Source: Pseudomonas sp. CFBP13508 (GTDB taxonomy: Bacteria; Pseudomonadota; Gammaproteobacteria; Pseudomonadales; Pseudomonadaceae). From it: a stretch of 64,000 bases of DNA. Below are positions 1 through 9,600 of this stretch, piece by piece; position 1 is the first letter of the stretch, and each line of letters begins with the position of its first letter. The position numbers were made by a program, and so were the translations under genes. Below the pieces are notes generated by a model that worked only from the letters and a program-made list of their open reading frames with translations, made no database searches and was not told where the DNA came from. Location of the stretch: NCBI RefSeq assembly GCF_005233515.1, contig NZ_QFZZ01000003.1, forward strand, positions 525,259 to 589,258. Direction: 5' to 3'.

Positions 1-369
1 GCCGTCACACATCAACCCGAACCATTTTGACTTTAAATTATCATCTTTTTTAAAATTCCAATCATAACCTGCAGACATCTCGGCTTGTTCGAGATAGGGC
101 CAATCTTTTTCTTTTGGAGGCGTCTCGGACTCCAGAAACACTACGTCTGGGGTATTAAACTTTACGTACTGGCTCGCTTTAAGATCAATAGAATAATTAC
201 AATTACCCTGATGTATTTCTACAACCGAAGCACCAGAAGCCAACGTAGAGTAACCTGGTTCATTTCCTAATTTTAGAGCCGCACTACTCGAATTCCCCTC
301 GGAGGAAGCCGCCGACATTGAAATCAAACATGCAGCAAGGGATAGATAAAGCCTCATCATTTTTTTCAC
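1..369 (-). CDS. Putative lipoprotein, candidate immunity protein (3' end outside window)
   Basis: The gene reads off the left edge, so only the first 123 codons are visible. A GTG start at 369 overlaps the TAG stop of the upstream effector gene (TAGTG), with GGAGAC 7 bases before it; the start was chosen for this site. The N-terminus has two lysines, a short hydrophobic run and a lipobox-like LAAC at residues 11-14, so the product is probably an outer-membrane or periplasmic lipoprotein. The rest shows no family I recognise. Translational coupling to a peptidoglycan-targeting T6SS effector suggests a periplasmic immunity protein; that role is inference. The sequence is AT-rich like its partner, unlike vgrG. 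Confidence 0.7.
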   Translation of the reverse strand, partial: MKKMMRLYLSLAACLISMSAASSEGNSSSAALKLGNEPGYSTLASGASVVEIHQGNCNYSIDLKASQYVKFNTPDVVFLESETPPKEKDWPYLEQAEMSAGYDWNFKKDDNLKSKWFGLMCDG

Positions 370-2840
370 TAGTAAGGTCTCCGATAAACAAAATCTAATG
401 GGGCGTCAGAAAATACCTCAGGCGAGGTTGGATATCTCAATGCATCCATTAAAATCATCTGAGCGTTCGCAAAAGCCATAAACCTCGCCTGCACCCCCCA
501 AATTGAACTGAAATTAGATGAAGGAGATCCGAGATTGACTGTTGCTGCAACATTTCCAAATGCAGAGTTCTCATAATAGTGCTTGATCTGTGCATTGGTA
601 GTCAGTGTTTTTAGCACACTGGCTGGGCTACCATAGTATCCATCGGCCTGTTTGGAGGCACCAGACCACGCCCAATAAGCACCTGCACTATTGGCAGCAT
701 CATATGAGCCTTTCACTGCATCACGCTTTGCAATTATGGCCTGCGGAATCCCGGTTGAAGCATCACTTAATGAGTTTGTTGGGTCAGTCATCAACTTCTT
801 CCCATTTACAATGGGCCGATTATTATTTGCCATTGTAGTATGAGTAGCTAGAGTTTGTTTCACCTGAGGGCTAACAGCTTCGCCCTTGAACTCCCAATAT
901 TTTATGTAATTACTTGCATGCGTCAATTGAAGAAAACCTCTACCATCCCAAGGCTTATACCAATAAGGGCTTGCCTCATGAAACTTCTGGTACCATTGAG
1001 TTTCTTGAGTGGCGTTTCCAAAAAAACAAGCCAATCGGGCAGGAGTAACTACCAAAAACTTACGCAGTGCTTTATTCAAATCATTTCTGCGCGTTAAGGC
1101 TTCCGTACTTGAGCCATCAAGAATTATTCCAGCATTCGGCAGACTGATCGATTCCCACTGCCATGTTGAAGCCTTTCGTAGCGAGTTCATTGGCAATAGC
1201 TGGACTAGTTCGTTTCGGCTTAACCAGCTGCACTTTCGAAACATCGCGATAAATTCTTTAGGGGGAAAGTGCCAGTGTTTACTTTCGACACCTTCAATAG
1301 CTGCATCTTCCCAAAACCCCAAAGCCACCTGATGCCTTTTTAACTTGTCATAGCTCTCTTGAGGCATTGGGCCGTTTTCGGCGACCCTCTTTAGCCAATC
1401 ATAGCGTGCGTCAAAATCGTTCTTACACCACTCACTTGGAAAAAAACATACCAAGCGCTTAATTCGGGATTGAGTATCAGCGGCTTCTAGTTTTTTCTTG
1501 CTAATATCTCTCTCAGAGACATAGCGCTCAGAGAGTTTCAGTTTCTCTTCTTCCGGCAGAGAGGTATATGCAGGAGATGTAGCTATACCTACAGCGTCGG
1601 TGTTATCCGAGACAACTTTCCCTACATCCAAAGCGAGCAACGCCCGAATGAATGGCGATTGGCAATGACTATCCTTATCTTTGTCGTCATTTACTAGCTG
1701 CCAACCTTGCCAGTGTGGAAAGTCAGCATCACTAAACTTTCCTACTGTGGGTGAGTTTAAGTTAACCCAAGCAGCACTGCTTTCTCCGCCATTTTTTCCA
1801 GGAAATTTTATTCTCCGCCAGTGAGCAGCTTCAACTGGCTGTAGTGGTTCCTCACCAATTACTCTGCCAAAGCGTAATAACTCAAAGCCAGCGCTTGGTG
1901 ATTGAGGGTATAAGTCGCTGGCGGTTTTAAAAAGCGAATACTCGTACTCACTTTTTTCCTCGACAGTACCCAGCTCAAATCCTGAATGAGTAAAGCTCGT
2001 CAGCTTACATCCCCCTCTAGCGAAGCTCATCCTCACAAAAATGCCTTCTTGCAGCTGCGTTGCCAAAGCCCATTCATAGCCATCTACTGTATTTGATGTT
2101 GCAGGAGCGGGAGTTGTAGATCCCGCCTCTTCGATAGGGGCTGGACCCGAGGGCATAGCAGGGCAACGGTAAATAATTTGAGAGTTGTTAACTGCAGACA
2201 AAGGAATGGAAGGCTGACTTTCATACCCATAAACCTCAGGAGGTATAAAGAAATAAATATCCCCCCAACAGCTATCTTTTCTCCCATCACTAGTTTTGAA
2301 GTTCAGATCTCTCTCTTTACGCCCAACTATATTTTCGATCTTGCTATCGTCAGCAATTACTTCAAAGTGAATTCTGTCTTGTTTTCCGTAAATCTTACCT
2401 GCTTCACCAAGCACCTCTTTACGGTATATTTTTTTTCCTTTTGCGGGCGCGGCCAAGGTGATTTTAGATAAGTGCATATAAATCGAATAAAAAATTATTC
2501 TTCCTTTTTCTCCCTCGCCTATATCTGTTTCATGTTTGATGACAACACAGCCATCATCTGTCCATTGCTCACGATAACGAAGAGCATGGTCTGGGGCTGC
2601 TTCAGCCTCAGGAGTAGGTTGGCGGAAGTAAACTAGTGTTCCGTCGGAAATTGCACATGCTGGCAGAGCTTTTCCGTTTGCTTGCGGCGCGGTCAAATGA
2701 ATGCCGCCATGCCAATTGAGATCAAAGCTCAACGGATAACCACCATCACCGGGAATACCACCAACCATGGCACGCGCAAGATAAGCATCGTCGGTTTCAC
2801 CCGCCACCGGAGCAGGAAGAAAGGGAGGGCTAATGATCAT
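369..2840 (-). CDS. T6SS peptidoglycan-hydrolase effector: M23-like plus lysozyme/GH19-like domains
   Basis: The product is 823 residues without a signal peptide. Residues about 38-165 follow the M23 (LytM) pattern: HGGIH at 44-48 where HxxxD is usual, YMHL at 121-124, and RIHFEV at 156-161 where HLHFE is usual. This domain may be degenerate or use altered zinc ligands. Residues about 585-760 resemble lysozyme/GH19 enzymes: NATQET with candidate catalytic Glu613 and RGFLQLT at 634-640. The middle section is unrecognised. It lies 40 bases downstream of vgrG and is coupled to a lipoprotein gene, so I infer a VgrG-delivered cell-wall effector acting in the target periplasm. Base composition is much more AT-rich than vgrG, pointing to exchange of the cassette. 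Confidence 0.75.
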   Translation of the reverse strand: MIISPPFLPAPVAGETDDAYLARAMVGGIPGDGGYPLSFDLNWHGGIHLTAPQANGKALPACAISDGTLVYFRQPTPEAEAAPDHALRYREQWTDDGCVVIKHETDIGEGEKGRIIFYSIYMHLSKITLAAPAKGKKIYRKEVLGEAGKIYGKQDRIHFEVIADDSKIENIVGRKERDLNFKTSDGRKDSCWGDIYFFIPPEVYGYESQPSIPLSAVNNSQIIYRCPAMPSGPAPIEEAGSTTPAPATSNTVDGYEWALATQLQEGIFVRMSFARGGCKLTSFTHSGFELGTVEEKSEYEYSLFKTASDLYPQSPSAGFELLRFGRVIGEEPLQPVEAAHWRRIKFPGKNGGESSAAWVNLNSPTVGKFSDADFPHWQGWQLVNDDKDKDSHCQSPFIRALLALDVGKVVSDNTDAVGIATSPAYTSLPEEEKLKLSERYVSERDISKKKLEAADTQSRIKRLVCFFPSEWCKNDFDARYDWLKRVAENGPMPQESYDKLKRHQVALGFWEDAAIEGVESKHWHFPPKEFIAMFRKCSWLSRNELVQLLPMNSLRKASTWQWESISLPNAGIILDGSSTEALTRRNDLNKALRKFLVVTPARLACFFGNATQETQWYQKFHEASPYWYKPWDGRGFLQLTHASNYIKYWEFKGEAVSPQVKQTLATHTTMANNNRPIVNGKKLMTDPTNSLSDASTGIPQAIIAKRDAVKGSYDAANSAGAYWAWSGASKQADGYYGSPASVLKTLTTNAQIKHYYENSAFGNVAATVNLGSPSSNFSSIWGVQARFMAFANAQMILMDALRYPTSPEVFSDAPLDFVYRRPY

Positions 2841-2880
2841 TCAAAAAATTCCTTGTTCATATTGACGCTAGTCCGTCCGC

Positions 2881-4917
2881 TCAAAGCGAGAAAGGGTAAT
2901 CAACTGTCGGCTTAACCTTCTCAGGCACCGCATTCCCCAACGCCTGATCCATCAAACTCCCCGCCTTATCCTTATCCGCCGCCCCCGGCAGCACCGGCGG
3001 TTTAATCCCGATGCCAGTCCCCGACCCAGCCGAGCCACCCGCATTGATCTTGATCACCGGCCCAACCACCGTAACCCCACCGCCATCAAGCTTGATAAAG
3101 CTCCCGCCACCCAATACGGTCAGCTCCGTCCCCGCCTCGATAACAATCTTGTCCCCAGCCTTGAGGTGTATCTCTTTCCCCACGCTGGTCAGTTGCGCAG
3201 TCCCCAACTTCACATGCTGGTTCTGCCCAATCGTCAGGTGATCATCCAGCTTCGCTTCAATCTTGCGGTCGGAAATCGTGGTGCGGTGTTCTTCGGCCTT
3301 CAGCTCGGTGTAGGTGTTCTTCACCACGGTGTCGTGACGTTCATTCCCGACCCGAATCTTCTGATCGTGCTCAACGTTTTCATCCCAATCGCGCTGGGCA
3401 TGAATGTAGATCTGCTCCGCACCTTTCTTGTCTTCAATGCGCAGTTCGTTGTACCCACCACCCCCCGGTGAGCTGAGGGTTTTGAACACACTGCGCGTCT
3501 TGTTCGCCGGCAGTGCGTACGGCACCGGGTTTTCCTTGTGGTACAGGCAGCCGGTCACCAGCGGTTGGTCGGGGTCGCCTTCGAGGAAGGTGACGAGGAC
3601 TTCCATGCCGATGCGCGGGATGCTGATGGCGCCGTAGCGGTCGCCGGCCCAGGAGCTGGATACGCGTAGCCAGCAGCTGGTTTTGTCGTCGGCCAGGCCT
3701 TCGCGGTCCCAGTGGAACTGGACTTTGATGCGGCCGTATTGGTCGCAGTGGATTTCTTCGCCTTTGGGGCCGGTGACCATGGCGGTCTGGCTGCCGAGCA
3801 CGCGTGGTTTCGGGTGTTCGAGGGCCGGGCGGTAGAACACGTCCCACGGGGTGGCGAGGAAGGTGTTGCGGTAGCCCTGGTGGAAGTCGTCCTTGTTGTC
3901 GGTGGTGTCGCTGGTCACGCCTTCTTCGAGGACTTGCGGTTGTTTGCCTTCGTGGAAGATTTCGGTGAGCAGCCAGAGGTCGTTCCACTCGCTGCGCGGG
4001 TGGTCGGACATTTCCATGAAGTGGCCGCTGACCAGTTTGGTCTGGTCGCCGCGACCTTCGGCCTGGCGGTAGTCGGCGCGATGGCGTTCGAGGGCGCGCT
4101 GGCTGAGGAACTTGCCGCGCGCGCGGTCGATGAAGCGGCCGGGGTAGTCGTAATCTTCGAGATCCGGCTCAGTGCTGTCGCCGTCCGGTTTGTATGCGGC
4201 TTCCATTCGCAGGCGCGGTTTTTCGAAATCGTAGTCGCGGCGCGTGGTGCGCGTGGTGCGGGTTTCCAGACGCAGTTTGAAGGCTTTGATCACCGGCTCG
4301 TCGGCGACCATGCCGCTACCCTGCACATAAGCGGTGGGCTGCCCAAGGTTCTGGAACACGGTCTGGTCGTCGCCGAACACCAGCAGATGGGCCTTTTCGC
4401 TGTGCTGGAAGTGGTAGTGAATGCCTTCTTCTTCGCACAGACGCTGGACGAAATGCAGGTCGGTTTCGTCGTACTGCGCGCAGTAGTCGCGATCCGGGCA
4501 CGGCTGGCTGAGCTGGAAGCTGTAGGCGTTGCTCTTGATGCCGTGCTCTTCGAGGATCAGCGCAATGATTTTCGGCGCCGACATCTGCTGGTAGATGCGC
4601 TGGTTGGTGCGGTGATGCAGGTATTGCAGTTGCGGCACGATCGAGACTTTGTAGCGGGTCAGGCGCTTGCCGGCATCGCCCTGGGCGACGCGGTAGATCT
4701 GCCCGTGAATGCCCGAGCCCTGTGGATCGAATGCCAGAAACGCCTGCTTGTGCAGCAGTTGTTCGAGGTCCAGATCGGGGTTTTCGCTGACCAGTTCGAG
4801 GTCGAAGCGATACGCCTGGCTGATGCCTTCGGTGCCGGTGAACGACAGCACTTGCAGGTCGCCGACGTAGTCTTCGACCTTGAGGCTGAAGTGGGTTTCG
4901 TTAGCTGAGTTGAACAT
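2881..4917 (-). CDS. vgrG: Type VI secretion tip protein VgrG
   Basis: The 678-residue spike protein has the standard layout: gp27-like N-terminal part (to about residue 370), the gp5 OB-fold around GPKGEEIHCDQYGRIKVQFHWD, and a C-terminal beta-helix with repeated short hydrophilic strands. It ends with a Gly-rich segment and a charged tail of about 50 residues, where effectors often bind. A trimer caps the Hcp tube and carries PAAR and effectors. GGGAG lies 9 bases before the ATG. It follows stk1 by 28 bases and precedes the peptidoglycan effector, its likely cargo. Base composition is GC-rich up to its last codons and drops sharply after the stop. Confidence 0.95.
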   Translation of the reverse strand: MFNSANETHFSLKVEDYVGDLQVLSFTGTEGISQAYRFDLELVSENPDLDLEQLLHKQAFLAFDPQGSGIHGQIYRVAQGDAGKRLTRYKVSIVPQLQYLHHRTNQRIYQQMSAPKIIALILEEHGIKSNAYSFQLSQPCPDRDYCAQYDETDLHFVQRLCEEEGIHYHFQHSEKAHLLVFGDDQTVFQNLGQPTAYVQGSGMVADEPVIKAFKLRLETRTTRTTRRDYDFEKPRLRMEAAYKPDGDSTEPDLEDYDYPGRFIDRARGKFLSQRALERHRADYRQAEGRGDQTKLVSGHFMEMSDHPRSEWNDLWLLTEIFHEGKQPQVLEEGVTSDTTDNKDDFHQGYRNTFLATPWDVFYRPALEHPKPRVLGSQTAMVTGPKGEEIHCDQYGRIKVQFHWDREGLADDKTSCWLRVSSSWAGDRYGAISIPRIGMEVLVTFLEGDPDQPLVTGCLYHKENPVPYALPANKTRSVFKTLSSPGGGGYNELRIEDKKGAEQIYIHAQRDWDENVEHDQKIRVGNERHDTVVKNTYTELKAEEHRTTISDRKIEAKLDDHLTIGQNQHVKLGTAQLTSVGKEIHLKAGDKIVIEAGTELTVLGGGSFIKLDGGGVTVVGPVIKINAGGSAGSGTGIGIKPPVLPGAADKDKAGSLMDQALGNAVPEKVKPTVDYPFSL

Positions 4918-4945
4918 CGTGTGCTCCCTGTTCGAATGTCATCCG

Positions 4946-5947
4946 TTACGCCCGAAGTCGCAGACGTTGCAGCCAGGACGAAGTGGCGCCCAAGGCGTCA
5001 CGCAATTGTTGGGCAGTGATGGTGCGTTCTGCCGGGTTGAAGCTCAGCGCGGTTCGCAGCGCTTGCCAGCCGTGCTGGGGTAGGTTCGCTGGGGCGCGCA
5101 GCTCGCGCTCCAGGTGCTCGTCGCGGGCCTGGGTCGAGGGCAAGCGGCGAAACGGGTGTTTGCCGCCCGCCAGTTCATAGATCACACAGGCCACGCCGTA
5201 CACGTCCGCGCTGGCCGACAACGGTTGGCCCTCAAGCAGTTCGGGGGCGGCGTAGCCCGGGGTCCAGGCATTGAAGCGCTCGCGGCTCAGGTGCGGCAGG
5301 CCGGGCAAGATGCCCTCCTCTGCCTGCCCCAGACCGAAGTCGAACAGGCGCAGGCCGTCTTCGCTGAGCATGACGTTGCTCGGTTTCAGATCACCGTGCA
5401 GCACGCCGCGACGGTGGGCGTAGGCCAGCGTGTCGAGCAGCGGCAGGACGATGTCACGCAATTCTTGCCACGGCAGGCCGAGGGGCCGCTCGCAGAGCAA
5501 TTTGTCCAGGGTCAGGCCACGCATGTATTCCATGGTGATGAAGGCCCGCTGGCAGTCGGTGTCGACTTCAAAGGTGTGTGCACGCACGACGTTGTCGTGG
5601 CGCAGGCGTCGGGTCAGGGCGAACTCGCTGTAGAGCAAGGCACTGGCGTCCGGCGATTCGGCAAATTCTTCGCTGAGGATTTTCAGCGCAATGTAAGGAT
5701 CGGGATCGCCGAACTGTTCGTGCAGCAGATCCCGCGCCCGGTAAACGGCGCCCATGCCACCGGCCCCGAGCAGACGCTCGAGGTGGTAGCGACCGGCGAG
5801 TACATCCGGCAGCGCACCGATGCTGGCCTTGGTCGGCGCCAGCAACGGTTCGGCCTTGTTGCCCTTGGCGAAGGCGAAGTAGGTCAGGTTGCTGGCCTGC
5901 TCTTCGCTGATCAGCAGGTCATCGATGGGCGATTCGAGTTCACTCAT
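4946..5947 (-). CDS. stk1: T6SS serine/threonine protein kinase (Stk1/PpkA type)
   Basis: The 333-residue product has a single eukaryotic-type kinase domain. The glycine loop GAGGMG is at 61-66, the ATP-binding lysine (IALK) is at 89, the catalytic loop reads HGDLKPSN at 184-191, and DFG is at 203-205. HGD replaces HRD, making it a non-RD kinase. No membrane segment is seen, unlike PpkA of the H1 system. The ATG overlaps the stp1 stop (ATGA), so the frame upstream of 5947 belongs to the phosphatase region. With Stp1 and the FHA protein it likely forms a phospho-switch controlling T6SS assembly; this is known for related systems and inferred here. Confidence 0.92.
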   Translation of the reverse strand: MSELESPIDDLLISEEQASNLTYFAFAKGNKAEPLLAPTKASIGALPDVLAGRYHLERLLGAGGMGAVYRARDLLHEQFGDPDPYIALKILSEEFAESPDASALLYSEFALTRRLRHDNVVRAHTFEVDTDCQRAFITMEYMRGLTLDKLLCERPLGLPWQELRDIVLPLLDTLAYAHRRGVLHGDLKPSNVMLSEDGLRLFDFGLGQAEEGILPGLPHLSRERFNAWTPGYAAPELLEGQPLSASADVYGVACVIYELAGGKHPFRRLPSTQARDEHLERELRAPANLPQHGWQALRTALSFNPAERTITAQQLRDALGATSSWLQRLRLRA

Positions 5948-6672
5948 TGGCGGATCACCACGGCAGTCAGGTTGTCCCGCGCGGCGCCCCGCAGAGCGCC
6001 GTCGAACAAACGTTCCAGCGCGACATGCGGCGCGCTGAGGCTGAGGGCGTTGCCGAGGGCATCGCTGCTCAGGCCCTGATACAAACCATCGCTGCAGAGC
6101 AAGAACACATCGCCCGGATAGACCTCGAGTTCCAGCACATCCAGGGTCAGTTGTTCGGCGGCGCCGACGGCTCGGGTCAAGGCTTGAGCCGCCGGGTGTG
6201 CTGCCGCTTGTTCGACGCTCATTTGCTGTTCGTCGATCAATTGCTGTTGCAGCGAATGGTCCTTGGACAGCTGATACAACCGCTGCCCGCGCCACATGTA
6301 GCAACGACTGTCGCCGGCCCAGATGCAGGCCGCGCGATTGCCTTCCACCAGCAGCGCGACGACGGTGCTGCCCATGATGCTGTCGTGACGCCCGGCGGTG
6401 ACGGTCAACTCCTGCCCCAAACGCCGGTTCAGCCAGTGCAGGCACTGGCGGATGGCTTTGAGGCGTTCGTCGAAGTCCTCGTGTTGCGGCAACTCAGCCA
6501 GGCTGGCGACGATCAACTGGCTGGCGATGTCGCCACCCTGATGACCGCCCATGCCGTCCGCGACCACCCACAGCCCGTGCTGCGGCGAGTCGAGGAAGGC
6601 ATCTTCGTTGCGCGCCCGCACCTTGCCCGGGTCGGTACGCGCCGCGCTGCGCCAGGGACTGGCCACCAGCAT
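5944..6672 (-). CDS. stp1: T6SS PP2C-family serine/threonine phosphatase (Stp1/PppA type)
   Basis: The 242-residue product is a PPM/PP2C phosphatase. It shows RARNEDAF, the metal-binding VVADGMGGHQGG, LLCSDGL and the terminal ARDNLTAVVI motif. It should reverse phosphorylation by the adjacent kinase. The ATG at 6672 overlaps the tssM stop (TGATG); a longer frame exists upstream but only re-reads the end of tssM. The tssM-stp1-stk1 order matches the end of the P. aeruginosa H2-T6SS operon, from memory. No separate ribosome site is obvious, so translation is probably coupled to tssM. Confidence 0.92.
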   Translation of the reverse strand: MLVASPWRSAARTDPGKVRARNEDAFLDSPQHGLWVVADGMGGHQGGDIASQLIVASLAELPQHEDFDERLKAIRQCLHWLNRRLGQELTVTAGRHDSIMGSTVVALLVEGNRAACIWAGDSRCYMWRGQRLYQLSKDHSLQQQLIDEQQMSVEQAAAHPAAQALTRAVGAAEQLTLDVLELEVYPGDVFLLCSDGLYQGLSSDALGNALSLSAPHVALERLFDGALRGAARDNLTAVVIRQ

Positions 6673-9600
6673 CAGAGCTGCACCGGCATACGGAAGGTAC
6701 GCAGGACGCCCATATCGAACGGGTTCGGCGTGCGCTGGCTGGTCAGCAGGTAGTTGGCGCGCAGACCGCCTACGTCCGCCTTCAGCACCAGCACGTCGCG
6801 ACCGTTCAGGTACTCGGTCTGCATCAGGTCGAACAGACGGAACAGCGACCATGGGCCGGAGTTTTTCTCGATCCCGATAGGACGCCCGGCCATTTTGTCC
6901 ATGACCAGACTGGTGCGACCGTCTTCAGCATCGGTCGGCCACTTGAAGGTCATTGGCAGGATCGGGCCGTGACGGTATTCCATGGTCTTGTCGCCGAACT
7001 TGAATTCGGAGCGGCTGACCGCCGGATCGAGGGTGTACGGCTCGAGCTTGAACTGCACGGTCGGCTCGGCCGGGTTGATCGAGAAGAAGCTCTGGCGAAT
7101 GGTCTGCGCCGCGGCCATCTGATCGAGGTAGACCTTCGATACCGGCAGGCTGTGGCCGTCGACGCTGCGCATGCGGTAGTTGCCCGGATCGCCGCTGACG
7201 AACGGACGCATGTAGCTGTCGAAGAAGCGGTCGACGGTACCTTGAGCACGGAAGAACTCGCGGAAGTCGCTGATCGCCACGTCGCTGGTGCTGCTGGCGC
7301 TGAACGGATAGCGCTTGCTGATGGTTTTGCCGTACACGCTGTACAGCTCGTTCTGATAACGGCCGTTCAGGTATTGATAGGCATCGTTGAGCACCAGACG
7401 CCACGAGTCTTCGGCCAGCACGTTGAACCACACGCTCAGCGGACGCGGCAGACGACCGGAGGCATTGCGCAGGTTGGTCAGCGCATCACGCTGGCCGCTC
7501 ATGCGCGTCTTGGCCATCTCGAACGCGGCTTGCTCCGGCGTGCTGGAACGGGCCAGACCGGCCAGTTGCAGTTGCAGGTCGTTGAGCGCGCTGAACGCTG
7601 GCGTCAGGTCAGCGCCCGGGCCGTTGTTGTCATCGAGCAGACGATGCAGCGGTTCGAAGCGGCGTTGCAGGGATTTCTTCGCGGTGTCCGGCAGATTCTT
7701 CGCCACGTTCAGCGCCGAAGCCTTGTCGGCGGCAGCCGCAGCGAGTTTGCCGACCTTGCCCAGTTTGCCTTTCTGTCCGGCCAGCGCATCGGCGGCTTCG
7801 CCGGCTTCATCGACCGGATCAGCCGCGGCTTCGAAGCGAGTGTTTTCACGCACTTCGGTGAGCAATGCGAGGACCGGCGAGTTGGCCGAAGTCAGGCCCG
7901 CCAGTTGCTCGGCGCCTTCGCCAGCGTCGCTGATTGGCGGCAATGCGACCTGGCCAACGGCTTCGCTCCAGTAGTTGGCGTAGTCGCGGAAGTACAGCTG
8001 CTCGAGTTCGACCATCAGGCGACGCAAGTCCATGTCGCTGATGCCTGCGCCTTCGCCCAGCACCCAGTTGTCACGCAGGATATCGGTGACCAGCGCCGCG
8101 CCCTGCACCGAGAAATACTGCTGATAACCCTGCTGGGTGTAGAAACCCGGGATCACATATTCAGTGCCGATGAACAACGAGCCTTGCGGGCCGAGGTGTT
8201 GGCTGAAGCGATAGTCCGGCAGGTTGCGCGCCTGCTCGCGGAGCATGCGGTAAACCACGTTGGCCAACGATTCGCTGCGCAGGACCTGACGCGCCTGCGT
8301 GACCAGTTGATCGTTCAGCGGATAAATGAACGGCTGCTTGAGCAAGCGCTCGAGGTGCGTGTTCAGACCGTTCTGCACCGCGGTGTTGCCGGTGTAGCGC
8401 TGCGACCAGTCAGTGGCGACCCAGTCCTTGAGCCACGCCGCGTCGCGACGATCCTTCATGTTCAGCATCAGGTACGCACGCAGGCTGTTGAGCAGGCGAT
8501 CGCGATCCTTCATGTTGGCGCGGATCTGCCCTTCGAGCATGGTCGCCACCCGTGGCAGCAACTGCGCTTCCAGCTCACGCTCGTAGGCGGTTTTCACCAC
8601 CGGGTTGATCTCTTCGCCCTGATACAGGCCGCCACGCTCGTGGTACGACACGTCGCCCTTGCTCGGGAACACCTGGGTCGCGGCGTAGCTGGTGTCGAGG
8701 ACTTTCAGCACGCCCATGGCGTCATCGCGCGGCGTCACGGCCGAGCGTTGCTGGGTCCAGTTCTGCGCCAGCGTGCGCAGGTTTTCCAGACGCTCGTAGT
8801 TGGCCGAGAAACCACCGGCCCAGAGCATGCCGAACAGTGCCAGTGCCGCCAGAGCGCCGACGTACAGCGCACGCTGGCCCCAATGAATGCGGCTGCGCTC
8901 GCGCTTGTCCAGACCGGCCAGATCGGCCTCGGGGAAAATCACTTGGCTGAGCAAGTGGTGGATGAACCGCGAACGGCCGCTGCGCAGAGTTGGCAGCACG
9001 CCGGCGTTCATGCCCAGGCTGGCGCCGATGCCGGCGGTGGTCGAATCCATTTCCTGGGTCAGGTGTGGCGCGCTGGTCAGGTAGAAACCGCGCAGTTGCG
9101 TGGCGCGCTGATAACGGTTGCCGGTGAACGCCATGTCGACGAACAGGCATAGACGCTCGCCGATCTGCCCCAACTGATGCGGGAAGTCGAGGATGCGGCC
9201 ACGGCGCTGAGTGTCGCGCTCGGAGTGCATGCGCATGATCACTTGGCTGTTCAGGCGGCGCAGCAGCTCTTCGAACTCGTTGCGCAGGACCGTGACGTCG
9301 GTGCCGACCTGATCCTTGCGGAAACTGGTGCCGAGCACCTGATCACTTTCTTCGCGGGTCAGTTGATCGAAGAACTCGTCGAAGCCGAGCAGCTTGTCAG
9401 CCTTGCTCAGGACCAGATACACCGGCACATCGACGTGGAGTTTCTGATGCACGTCCTGCAAACGGCTGCGCACCTGGCGCGCGAGGGTCTCGATGTCCTG
9501 CTCGTTGCCGCCGGTGAGGGTTTCCACCGGAATGGTCACCAGCACGCCGTTCAACGGACGGCCGCGACGACGCTTGCGCAGCAGTTCCAGCAGGGTGGTC

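Noticed and set aside
85..270. A 61-codon frame on the plus strand
   Set aside because: It lies opposite the lipoprotein gene, which has a clear signal peptide, lipobox and ribosome site.
369..2840. The effector as a phage endolysin or prophage remnant
   Set aside because: No phage structural, integrase or holin genes are present, and it follows vgrG directly.
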